Shown: positions 1 to 9,942 of the stretch, piece by piece | How the letters are laid out: each line of letters starts with the position of its first letter | Numbering within the stretch: the first letter of the stretch is position 1 | Assembly: GCA_023807065.1 (NCBI GenBank) | Contig: JAJJLU010004333.1 | Coordinates: forward strand, 1 to 14,734 | Direction of reading: 5' to 3' | Source of the DNA: Isotricha intestinalis | Taxonomy: Eukaryota > Ciliophora > Litostomatea > Vestibuliferida > Isotrichidae | Length of the DNA: 14,734 bases | Program-made: the position numbers and the translations under genes | The notes under the pieces: model-generated | The model's input: only the letters and a program-made list of their open reading frames with translations | Databases searched by the model: none | What the model was told of the DNA's origin: nothing

Positions 1-1
1 A

Positions 2-3000
2 GATATTTTAAATAATAAAGAAAAAGCAGATAAATATTTAAATGCTGATTTTACAAAAATTCAAGAAAAATCAAATTATAAGAATAAAAATGATTATATT
101 CCAAATTCTGATTTTCAATTTTTAATTATTTCAATGAAAAAAAATAAATTAATAATTGAAAGAATATCAAAAGAATTTTGCATTGATTTAGGTTATTTAC
201 CAGGTGATTTAATTGGAAAAAATATAAATATATTATTTCCAGCATTATTAAAAGAAGGATATGAAATAGAATTTAAGAATAAATTAAAAAATATAAATTA
301 TAAAGGAGAAAGAACAATATTTTATTTTAAAACAAAAGCTAAATATTTAAAAGTTTTTCCCATTGATTTAAAATTAAATTATGATGAAGAACATAATTAT
401 TATCTTTTGTGTGAATTAGTCATAGAACAATTTGAATTATTAAATAGAAAAACAAAAGCTTCAGATTGTCATATATTAACAGATATAAAGTGTTTAATAA
501 ATTTATTTTCTTCAAATTCAATATACTTATTAAAATTAAATAATAAATATATAAACAATTCAATAGATTTATCTATATTTATTAAAGAATTTCATGATGA
601 GATAATTAACATCACAACTGAAAGAAATTTTGAAAATAATTCAATTATAAAATTAAAAAATTCGATATTAAAACAAAAATACATAAATAAAGAAAATGAA
701 AATAAATGGACATTAACAAATTCATTATTTCATATTGATTGTAAAGAAATATATTTAAATAAAAAATTAACAGGATATTATTTTCATATGAGAAAAGTTC
801 CATGTAAAACAGAAAAAAGATTAACAATTGTTAAATGTTATAATCATATTTCTCAGGAATTATTACCAACAATAAAGAAAATTCCATTAAAAACAAAAAC
901 AGTAAAGAAAAAATCAAGTACACTACTAACTAGAGCAACTATTTTAGGTGATAAATTAGTTATTGATGATGATTTTATTCCTCCAATTGATAAAGAAGTA
1001 AATTTTTTTCCTCAAAATAGACATTATTTATTTTATGATGAAAAAGATAATGTAAATCACAATAATATTGAAAATTATGTCAAAAAAAAATATATGTTAA
1101 ATAAAGAAATAGCAAGAAATTCTACAAAATTTTATAGGACTAAAACTAAAAGAAGAAAAACTGTAAATTTCTTGGGTTTAGATTCTTCTTCTTCTTCATC
1201 TTTTTCTTTTTCAGATTCAAATAATTATTTCACTGATGAACAAAGTGAAAATTCAAATACAAAATCTTCTGAAGAAATTCCAATTGAAAATGTTAATGAG
1301 GAAGAAGAAAATATAGATTTAAATGATAATATTAATCAAATAGAAGAAGAAGTAGAAGAAGAACAATATTATAATATAAAAAAATGTAAAGCTCATTTTT
1401 ATATTTATGATTATGAAAAACATGTTGCAATTGAAGTTGATAATTATATATTTAAATCTCAAGTTGAAATTGTTTTTGAAGAAGAAAGAAATTTGAATAT
1501 AAATAGAATTACTTCAAATAAATTAAGTAGAAAGTCAAAAATTAAATTAAGTATTTTAAATACAATTAATGAAAATGAAAATAATATTATTGAAAACAAT
1601 AGCTCAGAAGAAAAGCAAGAAATATTTGAAAATCATAAATCAAGTTGTTTAAATATATATATTTTAATTTGGTTAATTACTATATTTCTTAATTTTCTAA
1701 TTTATATAGGTCTTTCTTCATTTTTTTTCTCATTTTCTTTAAAAACAAGAAATAGAATTATTAAAACAATTAAAATACATAATTCAATAAGTGATTTAAT
1801 GGAAAATGCAAATAAAGCAGTGTATTTTGCTTTTCAATTAATAAACATTCAAAATACTTTATATACAAGATTTTTTCCTCCAAGAGAAGAATTAGAAGAA
1901 TATTCAAAAGTTCAATTAAAAGAGATTTACAAAAGTTGTATTCAATTAATTCAAGAACTTAGTGTTTATTCAGTTACTATTTCCACAAAAAATAAAAATA
2001 AAATGGATAATTATAATTTAACTTTAATATCTTTGACAGAAGATTTAAATGTTAATGTTACAATTTCTAAAGTTCATAATGTTATAGAGGAATTTGCTTT
2101 TTCAATTTATTGTTTTATAAATTTAAATGAGAAAGATATTAATTTTTTAAATGTTAATTTTAATTTTATTTTAGCTAATTATGAATCTCTTTTATTAGAT
2201 GATTTAGGAAATTATTCTAATATTTTTATAGATGAATTTAAACATTTAAAAAGAAAGCTAATTTCAGTGATTTTTTTAATTTTACTTATATTTGTTATTG
2301 TTTATATTATTAGTTTTTATTCTCAATGGAAAGTAATAACTAAAATATTTATTGAACAAGAAAGAGCAACTGATATATTCTTTAAAATTAATCCAGAATA
2401 TATTTTAACAGCAATTAAAAATTGTGAAAATTTTATTGAATTAAATCAAAAAGATAAAACAAATCCAGAATATCTTATTTCAAATCCAATAATAAATTTA
2501 TCTCATGAGGATATTACTGAATATAATTCTTCTACTTATGATTTAGAATCTAAGAGTTTATTAAAAAGTAATATACAATTAGAATTTAAAATAAAAAAAA
2601 GTTCTACAATGAAAAGGAAAAAATCAAAATTTTGTGATACAAAAAAAACTGATAAATATTATATGATACCTTTCCAAACTTTTTTTTTGATTTTCTTATC
2701 TATAATTGTGTATATTGTATTAATTCAATTAATAAGTTACAATCATGTTTTTACTTTATCTGATTTATATTTTTTATTATTAAACCAAAGGACATACTTA
2801 ATCAAACATTATAATTATTTGAGAACATTAATATGTTATTATGCTTACCGAAATTCATTGGATAGAATTAAAGAAATATATAATCATTTACAAAAAGATT
2901 TAAAAGAAGCATTAAAAAAAAATCAAGAAATTTTTGATGAAATATATAAATCTATAAGAAATTTAAATAAAGAAGAAAAAGATATTTTTAATAAATTAAT

Positions 3001-3586
3001 GAATGAAGATATATGTGATTATTTAGATCAATTTGTAATGCAATATAATATTAATTGTGATGATTTCGCAGATGGAATAGCACATTATGGAATTTATTCT
3101 TCTTCAATATATACTTTTCAATTAATATTATATATAGAAATGGATTTAGAAAAATTATTATATAATTTAGATGAAAAAGGTTATCAATATGATGAAATAA
3201 GATATAGAAGTGATCAAATTAATATTCTTTATCCTGAAGATAAAAATTTATGGGAAGAATATGAAAGTATGAATCCTTTTTTAATTTTAAATTCTGATAA
3301 TTTTCATTCTCTGGCTTTATTAATTCAACAATTAATTCAATCAGTTTCTTCTTCTTTATGTGATTTTTATAAAAATAGAATCATTGAAATTGTTGATAGT
3401 CTTAAAATTAAAATTATTATGTCTCAAATTCTTTTCGATTCTTTATTAATTATAGCTTGTTATTTTTTCCTTATTCCTAGAATAATAAAGAAAAATAGAG
3501 AAATTAAAGAAGAAAAAAATATGTTAAATATTATTCCTAAAAATGAATTAGACCAAATTTTATATAACGAAGAAATAAGGATTTAA
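2..3586 (+). CDS. PAS-domain multi-pass membrane protein, 5' partial
   Basis: The first ATG in view is at 134, but the frame is open from base 2 and the PAS motif begins before that ATG (about nt 110), so the gene starts outside the window. A PAS domain covers about nt 110-450, with the family-like stretch GYLPGDLIGKNINILFP at nt 191-241. A low-complexity cytoplasmic linker follows, with Ser-rich and then Glu/Asn-rich runs (nt 1180-1370). Four hydrophobic segments lie near nt 1645-1740, 2255-2330, 2660-2750 and 3420-3485. They enclose two helical loops of about 170 and 220 residues, giving a repeated TM-loop-TM design. No kinase, cyclase or other output domain is visible. PAS domains bind small ligands or cofactors, so a membrane sensor is inferred. 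The protein resembles the large PAS/TM (TmcB-like) proteins of protists. It ends with TAA. Domain call confident; biological role unknown. Confidence 0.85.
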   Translation, partial: DILNNKEKADKYLNADFTKIQEKSNYKNKNDYIPNSDFQFLIISMKKNKLIIERISKEFCIDLGYLPGDLIGKNINILFPALLKEGYEIEFKNKLKNINYKGERTIFYFKTKAKYLKVFPIDLKLNYDEEHNYYLLCELVIEQFELLNRKTKASDCHILTDIKCLINLFSSNSIYLLKLNNKYINNSIDLSIFIKEFHDEIINITTERNFENNSIIKLKNSILKQKYINKENENKWTLTNSLFHIDCKEIYLNKKLTGYYFHMRKVPCKTEKRLTIVKCYNHISQELLPTIKKIPLKTKTVKKKSSTLLTRATILGDKLVIDDDFIPPIDKEVNFFPQNRHYLFYDEKDNVNHNNIENYVKKKYMLNKEIARNSTKFYRTKTKRRKTVNFLGLDSSSSSSFSFSDSNNYFTDEQSENSNTKSSEEIPIENVNEEEENIDLNDNINQIEEEVEEEQYYNIKKCKAHFYIYDYEKHVAIEVDNYIFKSQVEIVFEEERNLNINRITSNKLSRKSKIKLSILNTINENENNIIENNSSEEKQEIFENHKSSCLNIYILIWLITIFLNFLIYIGLSSFFFSFSLKTRNRIIKTIKIHNSISDLMENANKAVYFAFQLINIQNTLYTRFFPPREELEEYSKVQLKEIYKSCIQLIQELSVYSVTISTKNKNKMDNYNLTLISLTEDLNVNVTISKVHNVIEEFAFSIYCFINLNEKDINFLNVNFNFILANYESLLLDDLGNYSNIFIDEFKHLKRKLISVIFLILLIFVIVYIISFYSQWKVITKIFIEQERATDIFFKINPEYILTAIKNCENFIELNQKDKTNPEYLISNPIINLSHEDITEYNSSTYDLESKSLLKSNIQLEFKIKKSSTMKRKKSKFCDTKKTDKYYMIPFQTFFLIFLSIIVYIVLIQLISYNHVFTLSDLYFLLLNQRTYLIKHYNYLRTLICYYAYRNSLDRIKEIYNHLQKDLKEALKKNQEIFDEIYKSIRNLNKEEKDIFNKLMNEDICDYLDQFVMQYNINCDDFADGIAHYGIYSSSIYTFQLILYIEMDLEKLLYNLDEKGYQYDEIRYRSDQINILYPEDKNLWEEYESMNPFLILNSDNFHSLALLIQQLIQSVSSSLCDFYKNRIIEIVDSLKIKIIMSQILFDSLLIIACYFFLIPRIIKKNREIKEEKNMLNIIPKNELDQILYNEEIRI

Positions 3587-3754
3587 TTATAATAATGATT
3601 AAATAGAATATTTATTGTAATAATTATAATTTTTCATTTAATAAATTTGATAATATTTTTTTATATATTAGGATTTCAATATTTATGTAAATAAAAAAAA
3701 TAATTTTTCTTTTAACAATTTTTTTATTTTGGAAATTTAATATATACTTTAAAA

Positions 3755-5487
3755 ATGGAATCAAATTATTTTTTATTAAACGAGACATCTCAAATATTAG
3801 AGGAATTTACACAAAATGATATTCCAAGATATATTGAATGTAATTTAATATTATCTCTCGAATCAGAATATATTAATGGAGAACCAACAATTTATTATTA
3901 TTGTGAAAATAATCATAAAGAGGGAATATTTTATTAAAGGATTATATGAAACTAAGTAAAAATTTTTCTCTATCTAAAGAACAATGTAAAGAATGTGGAA
4001 AATCTCAAAATGAAATAAAAGGAGAATTTATCTATTATACAAATTGTTCAAAATTTTTATGTAATTCTTGTCAATTAAATCATTCAAAAAGAAATCATAA
4101 TTGTTTTCTTATTTCAAGATATGATTCTTTATGTAAAATTCATTCAAATTTATATAGCTTTTATTGTTTAGACTGTAAAAGAAATATATGTATTTATTGT
4201 CATATAGAACATAAAAACCACAATTTAATTAATTTATCTGAATTAATGATTTCAGAAGAATTTAAAACAAAAATTGAAAATAATATTCAACATATAGAAA
4301 ATAAAATCAATAATTTAGAAAATATAAAGAATGATATGAATTCTTTAATAGATAAAATAATTAAATCATTTCAATTGGAAATAGAATTTATAAAAATATT
4401 AATATTTACTTATAAATATGAAGAAAAACACAAAAATTTAAATTAGTATGTAATTGAAAATTTAAATAATTTTTTTAAGTCAATTAAAATTGATTCATTT
4501 GATAAAATTTATAATGAAAGTAATAATTATATTTTATTTCTTAAAAATTATTTTACCAATAAAAGAGATTCAAATAACTTTTCTAAAGAGTATAAAACCC
4601 TTAATTATCATAAAGATGAAGTTTATTTTTTAGCTATTTTAAAAGATGGAAGATTAGCTTCATGTTCTCAAGATAAAAGTTTAAAGATTTACAAAAAAAA
4701 TTCTTTTGAACCTCAATTCTCAATTAATAATAATTCAAATTGTATAATTTCTTTTATTCAAATCAAAGATGGAAGATTAATATTATGTATCCCTGATGCT
4801 CCAATTAAAATAATTAAATTGATTGATAATAATAAATATGAAATAGATCAAGAATTAAAGGAACATATTGAAGAAGCAAGGACAATAATAGAAATAAAAG
4901 AAAATGAATTAATCTCTGTTTCTTTTGATAAAACAATGAAAATTTGGAAATTAAATAACCAAAATAAATATATATGTATTAAATCAATAAATATTCAAAA
5001 TCAATTTTCATGTTGTTCAATTCTTAAATTAAATGATAAAGAATTTGTTACTTCAACTTCTAATGAAAAAGTTATAAAATTCTGGAATTGTAATGATTAT
5101 TCATTTATCACAAAAATCAACAATTTTAAAACTCATTGGCTGACTAACTTTTTATGATTAATAAATGAAGATATATTATATATTGGTGGAATTAAAAATA
5201 CAGGATTTTATTTAATAATAATATCTTTGCGTCAAATTATTAAAAATATTTCAGGGATTCCTCAAATTTTTTCAATATATAAATGTTTAGATGGTCAATT
5301 ATTATGTTCTGTTGTTGATGAAAAAGGAAATAACAATCTTGTCAAATATAAATATGAACAAGAAAATTTAATTAAAGTTTGTGAAAAACAAAATGCTCAT
5401 AAAAAAGAAATATATACATGTTATGAATTAGTAGATGGGACAATAGTATCAGGGGGAAAAGATAAATTAATTAAATTATGGACTTAA
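3755..5487 (+). pseudogene. B-box zinc finger/WD40 protein, broken (one frameshift, two stops)
   Basis: Three stretches of one protein align end to end with the intact gene at 6727-8517. The first 60 codons (3755-3937) are in one frame. From about 3931 homology continues in another frame, best explained by loss of one T in a T-rich run. In that second frame a TAG (4444-4446) stands opposite a Tyr codon of the paralogue, and a TGA (5155-5157) opposite a Cys TGT; each needs only one base change. Still readable are a complete B-box 2 pattern (C-x2-H-x7-C-x2-C-x4-C-x2-C-x3-H-x2-H, nt 4132-4230), a coiled linker and several WD40 blades ending in IKLWT. The N-terminal C-x2-C pair and one Cys of the first B-box have been lost. 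The disablements are few, so death looks recent. Sequencing error or an unusual decoding system is possible but less likely. Confidence 0.85.
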
Positions 5488-5699
5488 AGTAGTCAAAAGT
5501 ATAAAAAAGAACTTTCAAATTATACATCAAAATACTTTGTTAAACTTAAAAATAAAATTTGTTGTCTATTAAACTTTAAGATTTTTTATAGTTTTCAAAT
5601 TAGAAAAAGATATAATATTTTAAATACATTCATAATTGTCATTACTATAAAATTAAAATTTATATTAAAGCTTCCAACAAGTTAAATCCCTTTATCATT

Positions 5700-6410
5700 A
5701 ATTAATATAATTCCAAATGTTTAAAAAGAATTCTTCTCGCTTAATTTTATTATGATTAATACAAATTATTTTATTATTTATATTATTTAAATCCCAAAAC
5801 TTATTCTTTTCTTCACCGTCAGACACTAAACAATTTTATTTTTATTTTTAATGTGATAAAAAATATTGTTATGAGATCAATTAATTGTATTATCATAATT
5901 TTTCTCATTTTTTTTCCAAAATTCAATTGGTCTTATCAAAATAACATGAAATAATACCTTTATCTAAATGATATAATTCTTTTCTTATATCATCTTCATG
6001 AACATCTTTAATTATATTTTCAGATATATAATAAATTTTTCATGCTATTATTTGAATTAGATTAAAATTATAATATTTTTTAATAGATTAATCAGCTGAA
6101 ACCGAAATTAAATTTTAAAAGGAAATGATGATAATGATTTGCCTTTTTATAATGGGATGAAATTAACTTTATATTTCTTAAATTACATGCTAGTAATTGG
6201 GATCAATATTTATTATTTTTCCTTTAATCTCTCATTTTCTTTTTTATATATTTTTTTCTTTAATTAAATTAACAATAATTACATTTGATTAAAATTCTTT
6301 TTCCCCAATCCCAATTTAATTTGGAAAAATCATTTGAAATTAAAATAAAATAGATTTATATCTTAAATTTCAAACTTCGTATTATCAATTAAATTTGTGA
6401 CTATAACTCT
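5700..6410 (-). pseudogene. Decayed WD40-repeat gene relic on the opposite strand
   Basis: The minus strand holds WD40-blade signatures interrupted by stops and frame changes. In gene order they are: TNLIDNTKFEI-stop-DIN (6365-6410); NLISVSAD-stop-SIKKYYNF (6040-6115); a blade with HEDDIRKELYHLDKGII followed by CYFDKTN-stop-ILEKK (about 5905-6010); and SDGEEKNKFWDLNNI with a following NHNK stretch (about 5725-5830). The spacing and the x-S-x-D-x-S/T-IK-x-W/Y pattern match blades of the flanking plus-strand B-box/WD40 genes, so this is inferred to be an older inverted copy or paralogue. No B-box Cys/His pattern was found upstream on this strand. The rest of 5488-6726 is A+T-rich with no open gene. 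Exact ends are uncertain. Confidence 0.6.
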
Positions 6411-6726
6411 TGACAATAATTGATATTGATGAAGAAAAGTAAAATTGAAGTTGGATTCATAGATATTATATTTTTTCAATAAATGTATAATTGTTATTAT
6501 ATCTATTCAGATATTAAGTAAATCTAATTTATATTAATCAAAATATTTTTCAATAGATTTAGAATTGAAAATAAATATTCTTTATTGAACATATAAAATA
6601 TTATGTTTTTAAATTTGACTGTTATTAATGATTTTTTAAATATAATTTTTTATTTAATTTTGTTATTTAAAATTGTTATTCAAAATAATTCAAAATTCAA
6701 TTTAAAATTTTTCAATATTATATTAA

Positions 6727-8517
6727 ATGAATATTAGAAAATATGATAGTTTAAAAGAAAATAATATTATTAGATGCCCTTCATGTTATTCAATTCCTTT
6801 TATAAAATATTTTAATAATGAAAAAAGAGAAATAAATTTTGTATGTGAAAATAATCATAATAAAACATTTTCATTTAATAGATTTTTTAATAAAATAGGA
6901 AAATTTCATTCAAATATAAATTATTTTTGTGCGGAATGTGGGGAAAAAATATTAGAAAACAATTTAATATATTGTAAAAATTGTAATTTTTTAAGATGTA
7001 ATAAATGTATAAAAAATGATAAACCAAATCATATATTTGAAGATTTATTTAAAATATCAATAAATTGCCAAGAACATAAAAAAGATTATTCTTCTTTTTG
7101 TAGAACTTGTAATAAAAATATTTGTCAAGATTGTTTAAATAATCATAATTCTCATGATATAATAAAAAATGAAGATATAATTTTAAATGAAGAAAATATA
7201 AATAAAATATTTACTTTATTTAAAGAAGAAGAATCTTATCTTTTAAAAATAAATAAAATTGTTAGTGATAATATTTCTCACTATAATGATCAAAAAAATA
7301 TAATATTTACATTATCTAAATTTAAACAACAATGTAGAAATGAAATAACTTTTTTAAAAGAAATACTAAATTTATATTTATATTTCAAAGAACTAAATTG
7401 TTTGAATTACCAAATAATAATGAACACAAGAGAAATTTTAAATTATAAATTTATAAAAATTTCATCAGATAATCATCCAATAATAATAGAATTTCTTTTA
7501 AAAAATTTTTCGGAACAAAAAAAGAAAATAAACAGAATATTAAACGACCAATCTTCAACAAAATCATCAGATTTAAAAATATCAAATATTTACCCTTATA
7601 AACTTATAAAAAATCATGAAAATTATGTAACAAATATTATCCAAATAACTGATTTAAGATTAGCATCATCATCTACAGATTGTTCAATAAATATATATAA
7701 TAAACATACATACACTTTAGAAATTATAATTATGGAACATAAAGGTGGAATAAATTATATATATCCAATTAAAGAAAATAAAATATTATCATCATCAACA
7801 GATTCAGAAATCAAAATATTTCAAATTCAAGAAAATTCTTATTTTATAGAACAAATTTTAATCGGGCATATAAGTGCAGTAAATAAATCAATATTATTAT
7901 CTAACGATGATATTGCTTCTTGTTCTTGGGATAAAACAGTGAGAATTTGGACAAAAAATAGAAATGATGGTATTTATTCTCAGAAATTAATAATTGCAGA
8001 TTATTCTGAAGTAATTGATTCTTTATTTGAAACAAACAATAAAAATTTAATTACTTCATCTTTTATAGAAAGAAAATTAAGATTTTGGAATATAAATTCT
8101 TTAGAAAATAAAAATACATTATATAATATTAAATGTAATTCAAAAAGTAATATTTTTTGTATGATTAATAATGAAATTTTAGCTGTATGTGGTTATTATG
8201 ATTGTGGAATATATTTAATTAATATAAATAAGTATTCAGTTGTTAAAATTATTAAATTATCCGATAATAAGAAAAAAAATCTTTTAGTGAATTGCATAAT
8301 TACTTTATCAAATAATACTATTTTAACGGGAGAAGATTTAAATCAAGAAGGAGCTTTTGAACAATGGGAATTATCTAAAGATAATATTTTAAATTGGAAT
8401 AATATTGGAATTAGAAAAAAAACCCATAACGGAGGAATTGTTTCTCTTTTACAAATTGATAATAATACTTTTATTTCTTGTGCAAATGGAAGTATTATTA
8501 AAATTTGGAAATGTTAA
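6727..8517 (+). CDS. B-box zinc finger and WD40 repeat protein (TRIM-like, no RING)
   Basis: An intact 596-residue protein. The N-terminus has a C-x2-C pair (C17, C20) plus C40/H44. A B-box-1-like zinc module follows (C68, C71, C83, C86, C91, C94, H102). Then comes a textbook B-box 2: C114-x2-H117-x7-C125-x2-C128-x4-C133-x2-C136-x3-H140-x2-H143. Residues about 150-285 form a Lys/Glu/Asn-rich, probably coiled-coil linker. Residues about 290-596 carry WD40 blades, such as DLRLASSSTDCSINIY, DIASCSWDKTVRIW and the final SIIKIWKC, consistent with one beta-propeller. In known families these parts mediate protein-protein contacts; a scaffold or ubiquitin-pathway adaptor role is inference, as there is no clear RING. 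The start is the ATG at 6727, placed ahead of all zinc ligands. Its broken paralogue lies 1.2 kb upstream on the same strand. Confidence 0.9.
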   Translation: MNIRKYDSLKENNIIRCPSCYSIPFIKYFNNEKREINFVCENNHNKTFSFNRFFNKIGKFHSNINYFCAECGEKILENNLIYCKNCNFLRCNKCIKNDKPNHIFEDLFKISINCQEHKKDYSSFCRTCNKNICQDCLNNHNSHDIIKNEDIILNEENINKIFTLFKEEESYLLKINKIVSDNISHYNDQKNIIFTLSKFKQQCRNEITFLKEILNLYLYFKELNCLNYQIIMNTREILNYKFIKISSDNHPIIIEFLLKNFSEQKKKINRILNDQSSTKSSDLKISNIYPYKLIKNHENYVTNIIQITDLRLASSSTDCSINIYNKHTYTLEIIIMEHKGGINYIYPIKENKILSSSTDSEIKIFQIQENSYFIEQILIGHISAVNKSILLSNDDIASCSWDKTVRIWTKNRNDGIYSQKLIIADYSEVIDSLFETNNKNLITSSFIERKLRFWNINSLENKNTLYNIKCNSKSNIFCMINNEILAVCGYYDCGIYLININKYSVVKIIKLSDNKKKNLLVNCIITLSNNTILTGEDLNQEGAFEQWELSKDNILNWNNIGIRKKTHNGGIVSLLQIDNNTFISCANGSIIKIWKC

Positions 8518-8652
8518 ATTTAATTGTTTAACATTTTTAATTAATTTAATTTTATATTATTTTTTTTATTTTCTAAAATTAAATACATTATTTCTTTAAT
8601 AATAAATAAAAAATTAATAAAAAAAAAGAAAAAAATAAAAATTAAAAATAAA

Positions 8653-9942
8653 ATGTACATATCTCTATTCCTAATCTTAACAATAAAAACATTAAAATCA
8701 ACAGTAATAATACCATTCAAAAATCATATAGAAGATACTTATAATCAAGAACATTTAATAGAAAAATTATTTTCATCAAATATTACATTATCAATAAATG
8801 TAGGTACTCCATCTCAAGAAATACCTTTACAAATTTTATTTGAAGAAGACCATATAGTTTTATTAAGTTCAGAATCAAAACAATGTAAAAATCTAAAATG
8901 TTTTAATTATATTAATTCAAGGACTTTTGTTACTAATGATAATGAAGAAAAAGATTTTCATTTAGGAGAAGTAGAAAGTGCAAAAAGATCAACAGATACA
9001 TTTTATATGAATTCAGAAACAAAAATTGATGATATTGAATTTTTATTAACTAAAGAATTAGTTTATAAAAAATCTGGTTTTGTTGGATTTAGGATGCCTG
9101 ATGCTAATGCACAATATAATTTAATTAAACAATTAAAAAGTAAAAAAATGATTAATTCATATGTTTTTTTTGTTTCTTTTCCTTTTGGAAATAAAAAAAT
9201 AAATGAAGGACAAATAATTATTGGTGAATATCCTCATGTTTATGATCCTAGTAAATTTAAAGGAAAACAAATGCATACTGTTAAAGTAAGCAGAACTCCT
9301 TCTAAAGTGATGGGACAAAATTATGTAATTGAAATTAAAAAAATTTTTTATGGAGAGAATTTAATTGTTGAAGAACAAGAAGTTAGTTTTAGATTTGAAA
9401 GTGAATTTTTCAGAGCTACTAATGCATTTAAAGATATTATAGAAAAAGATTTTTTCAATAAATATTTTGAAAGTGGTGAATGTCAAAGTGAAATTTTAAA
9501 AGATTTTTTAATACAAAAGATATATTTTATTTGTAAAGATAGTATAAATATAAAGACTATGAAACCTTTAAGATTTAAAATTGAAAATTATTATGATGAA
9601 TTTGTTTTAAATCCTGAGGATTTATTTATTAAAATAAATAATAATAAATATATATTTTTAGTGTATTTTGAAAAAGATTTCTGGAAAATGACTTGGACAT
9701 TTGGTTATTCATTTTTTAGAAAATATACAGTATTTTTTGACCAAGATAATAAATTGGTTGGATTTTATAATGATATTAAAGGTAGTTCTTCTATTTTCTC
9801 TTTATTATTTACTTTCTTTTTAATAGGTGTGATTATATTTTTAATATATAGTATTTATCTTCTTCTAAAAAAAAAGAAGAAAAAGATTGCTAAAGAATTA
9901 CTTGAAGATTTATTTAGTGAAGTTACCAATCCTGTTAATTGA
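8653..9942 (+). CDS. Membrane-anchored pepsin-fold protein, catalytically inactive (pseudo-aspartyl protease)
   Basis: This 429-residue protein has a short hydrophobic N-terminus (residues 1-17, probable signal peptide), a pepsin-family (A1) ectodomain, a transmembrane segment (about 381-405) and a Lys-rich cytoplasmic tail. Family landmarks are INVGTPSQEIPLQILFE (48-64), the first Cys loop C78/C83, GQIIIGEYPHVYDPSKF (186-202), a later Cys pair C277/C294, and the C-terminal block TWTFGYSFFRKYTVFFDQDN (348-367). Where active enzymes have DTG(S/T), this protein has FEED (63-66) and FESE (248-251), so both catalytic aspartates and their glycines are gone. It is predicted not to cleave peptides; a binding, receptor or adhesion role is inference. 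The frame is uninterrupted and ends in TGA, so it looks like a retained gene. It starts 135 bp after the upstream WD40 gene, on the same strand. Confidence 0.85.
   Translation: MYISLFLILTIKTLKSTVIIPFKNHIEDTYNQEHLIEKLFSSNITLSINVGTPSQEIPLQILFEEDHIVLLSSESKQCKNLKCFNYINSRTFVTNDNEEKDFHLGEVESAKRSTDTFYMNSETKIDDIEFLLTKELVYKKSGFVGFRMPDANAQYNLIKQLKSKKMINSYVFFVSFPFGNKKINEGQIIIGEYPHVYDPSKFKGKQMHTVKVSRTPSKVMGQNYVIEIKKIFYGENLIVEEQEVSFRFESEFFRATNAFKDIIEKDFFNKYFESGECQSEILKDFLIQKIYFICKDSINIKTMKPLRFKIENYYDEFVLNPEDLFIKINNNKYIFLVYFEKDFWKMTWTFGYSFFRKYTVFFDQDNKLVGFYNDIKGSSSIFSLLFTFFLIGVIIFLIYSIYLLLKKKKKKIAKELLEDLFSEVTNPVN

Noticed and set aside
645..827. Minus-strand open frame of 60 codons
   Set aside because: It lies wholly inside the PAS/TM gene on the other strand, is Leu/Phe/Ile-rich as expected for antisense of A+T-rich coding sequence, and has no domain.
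4819..5487. Two separate short plus-strand genes at 4819-5157 and 5227-5487
   Set aside because: Both would start with TTG and both are in-frame continuations of the B-box/WD40 pseudogene, so they are pieces of it and not genes.
3755..5487. Non-standard code, with TGA as Cys (Euplotes type) or context-dependent stops, making the broken WD40 gene functional
   Set aside because: TGA5155 does stand opposite a Cys, but the intact genes write all Cys as TGT/TGC with no internal TGA, and the frame change at 3931 is not a +1 shift at an AAA-TAA site.
5700..6410. A functional minus-strand WD40 gene with many introns
   Set aside because: Stops fall inside the blade motifs themselves (for example between SVSAD and SIKKYYNF), where introns would not help, so decay is favoured.
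8405..8599. Plus-strand frame overlapping the end of the WD40 gene
   Set aside because: A shifted-frame shadow of the C-terminal blade that runs into A+T-rich 3' flank; no support.
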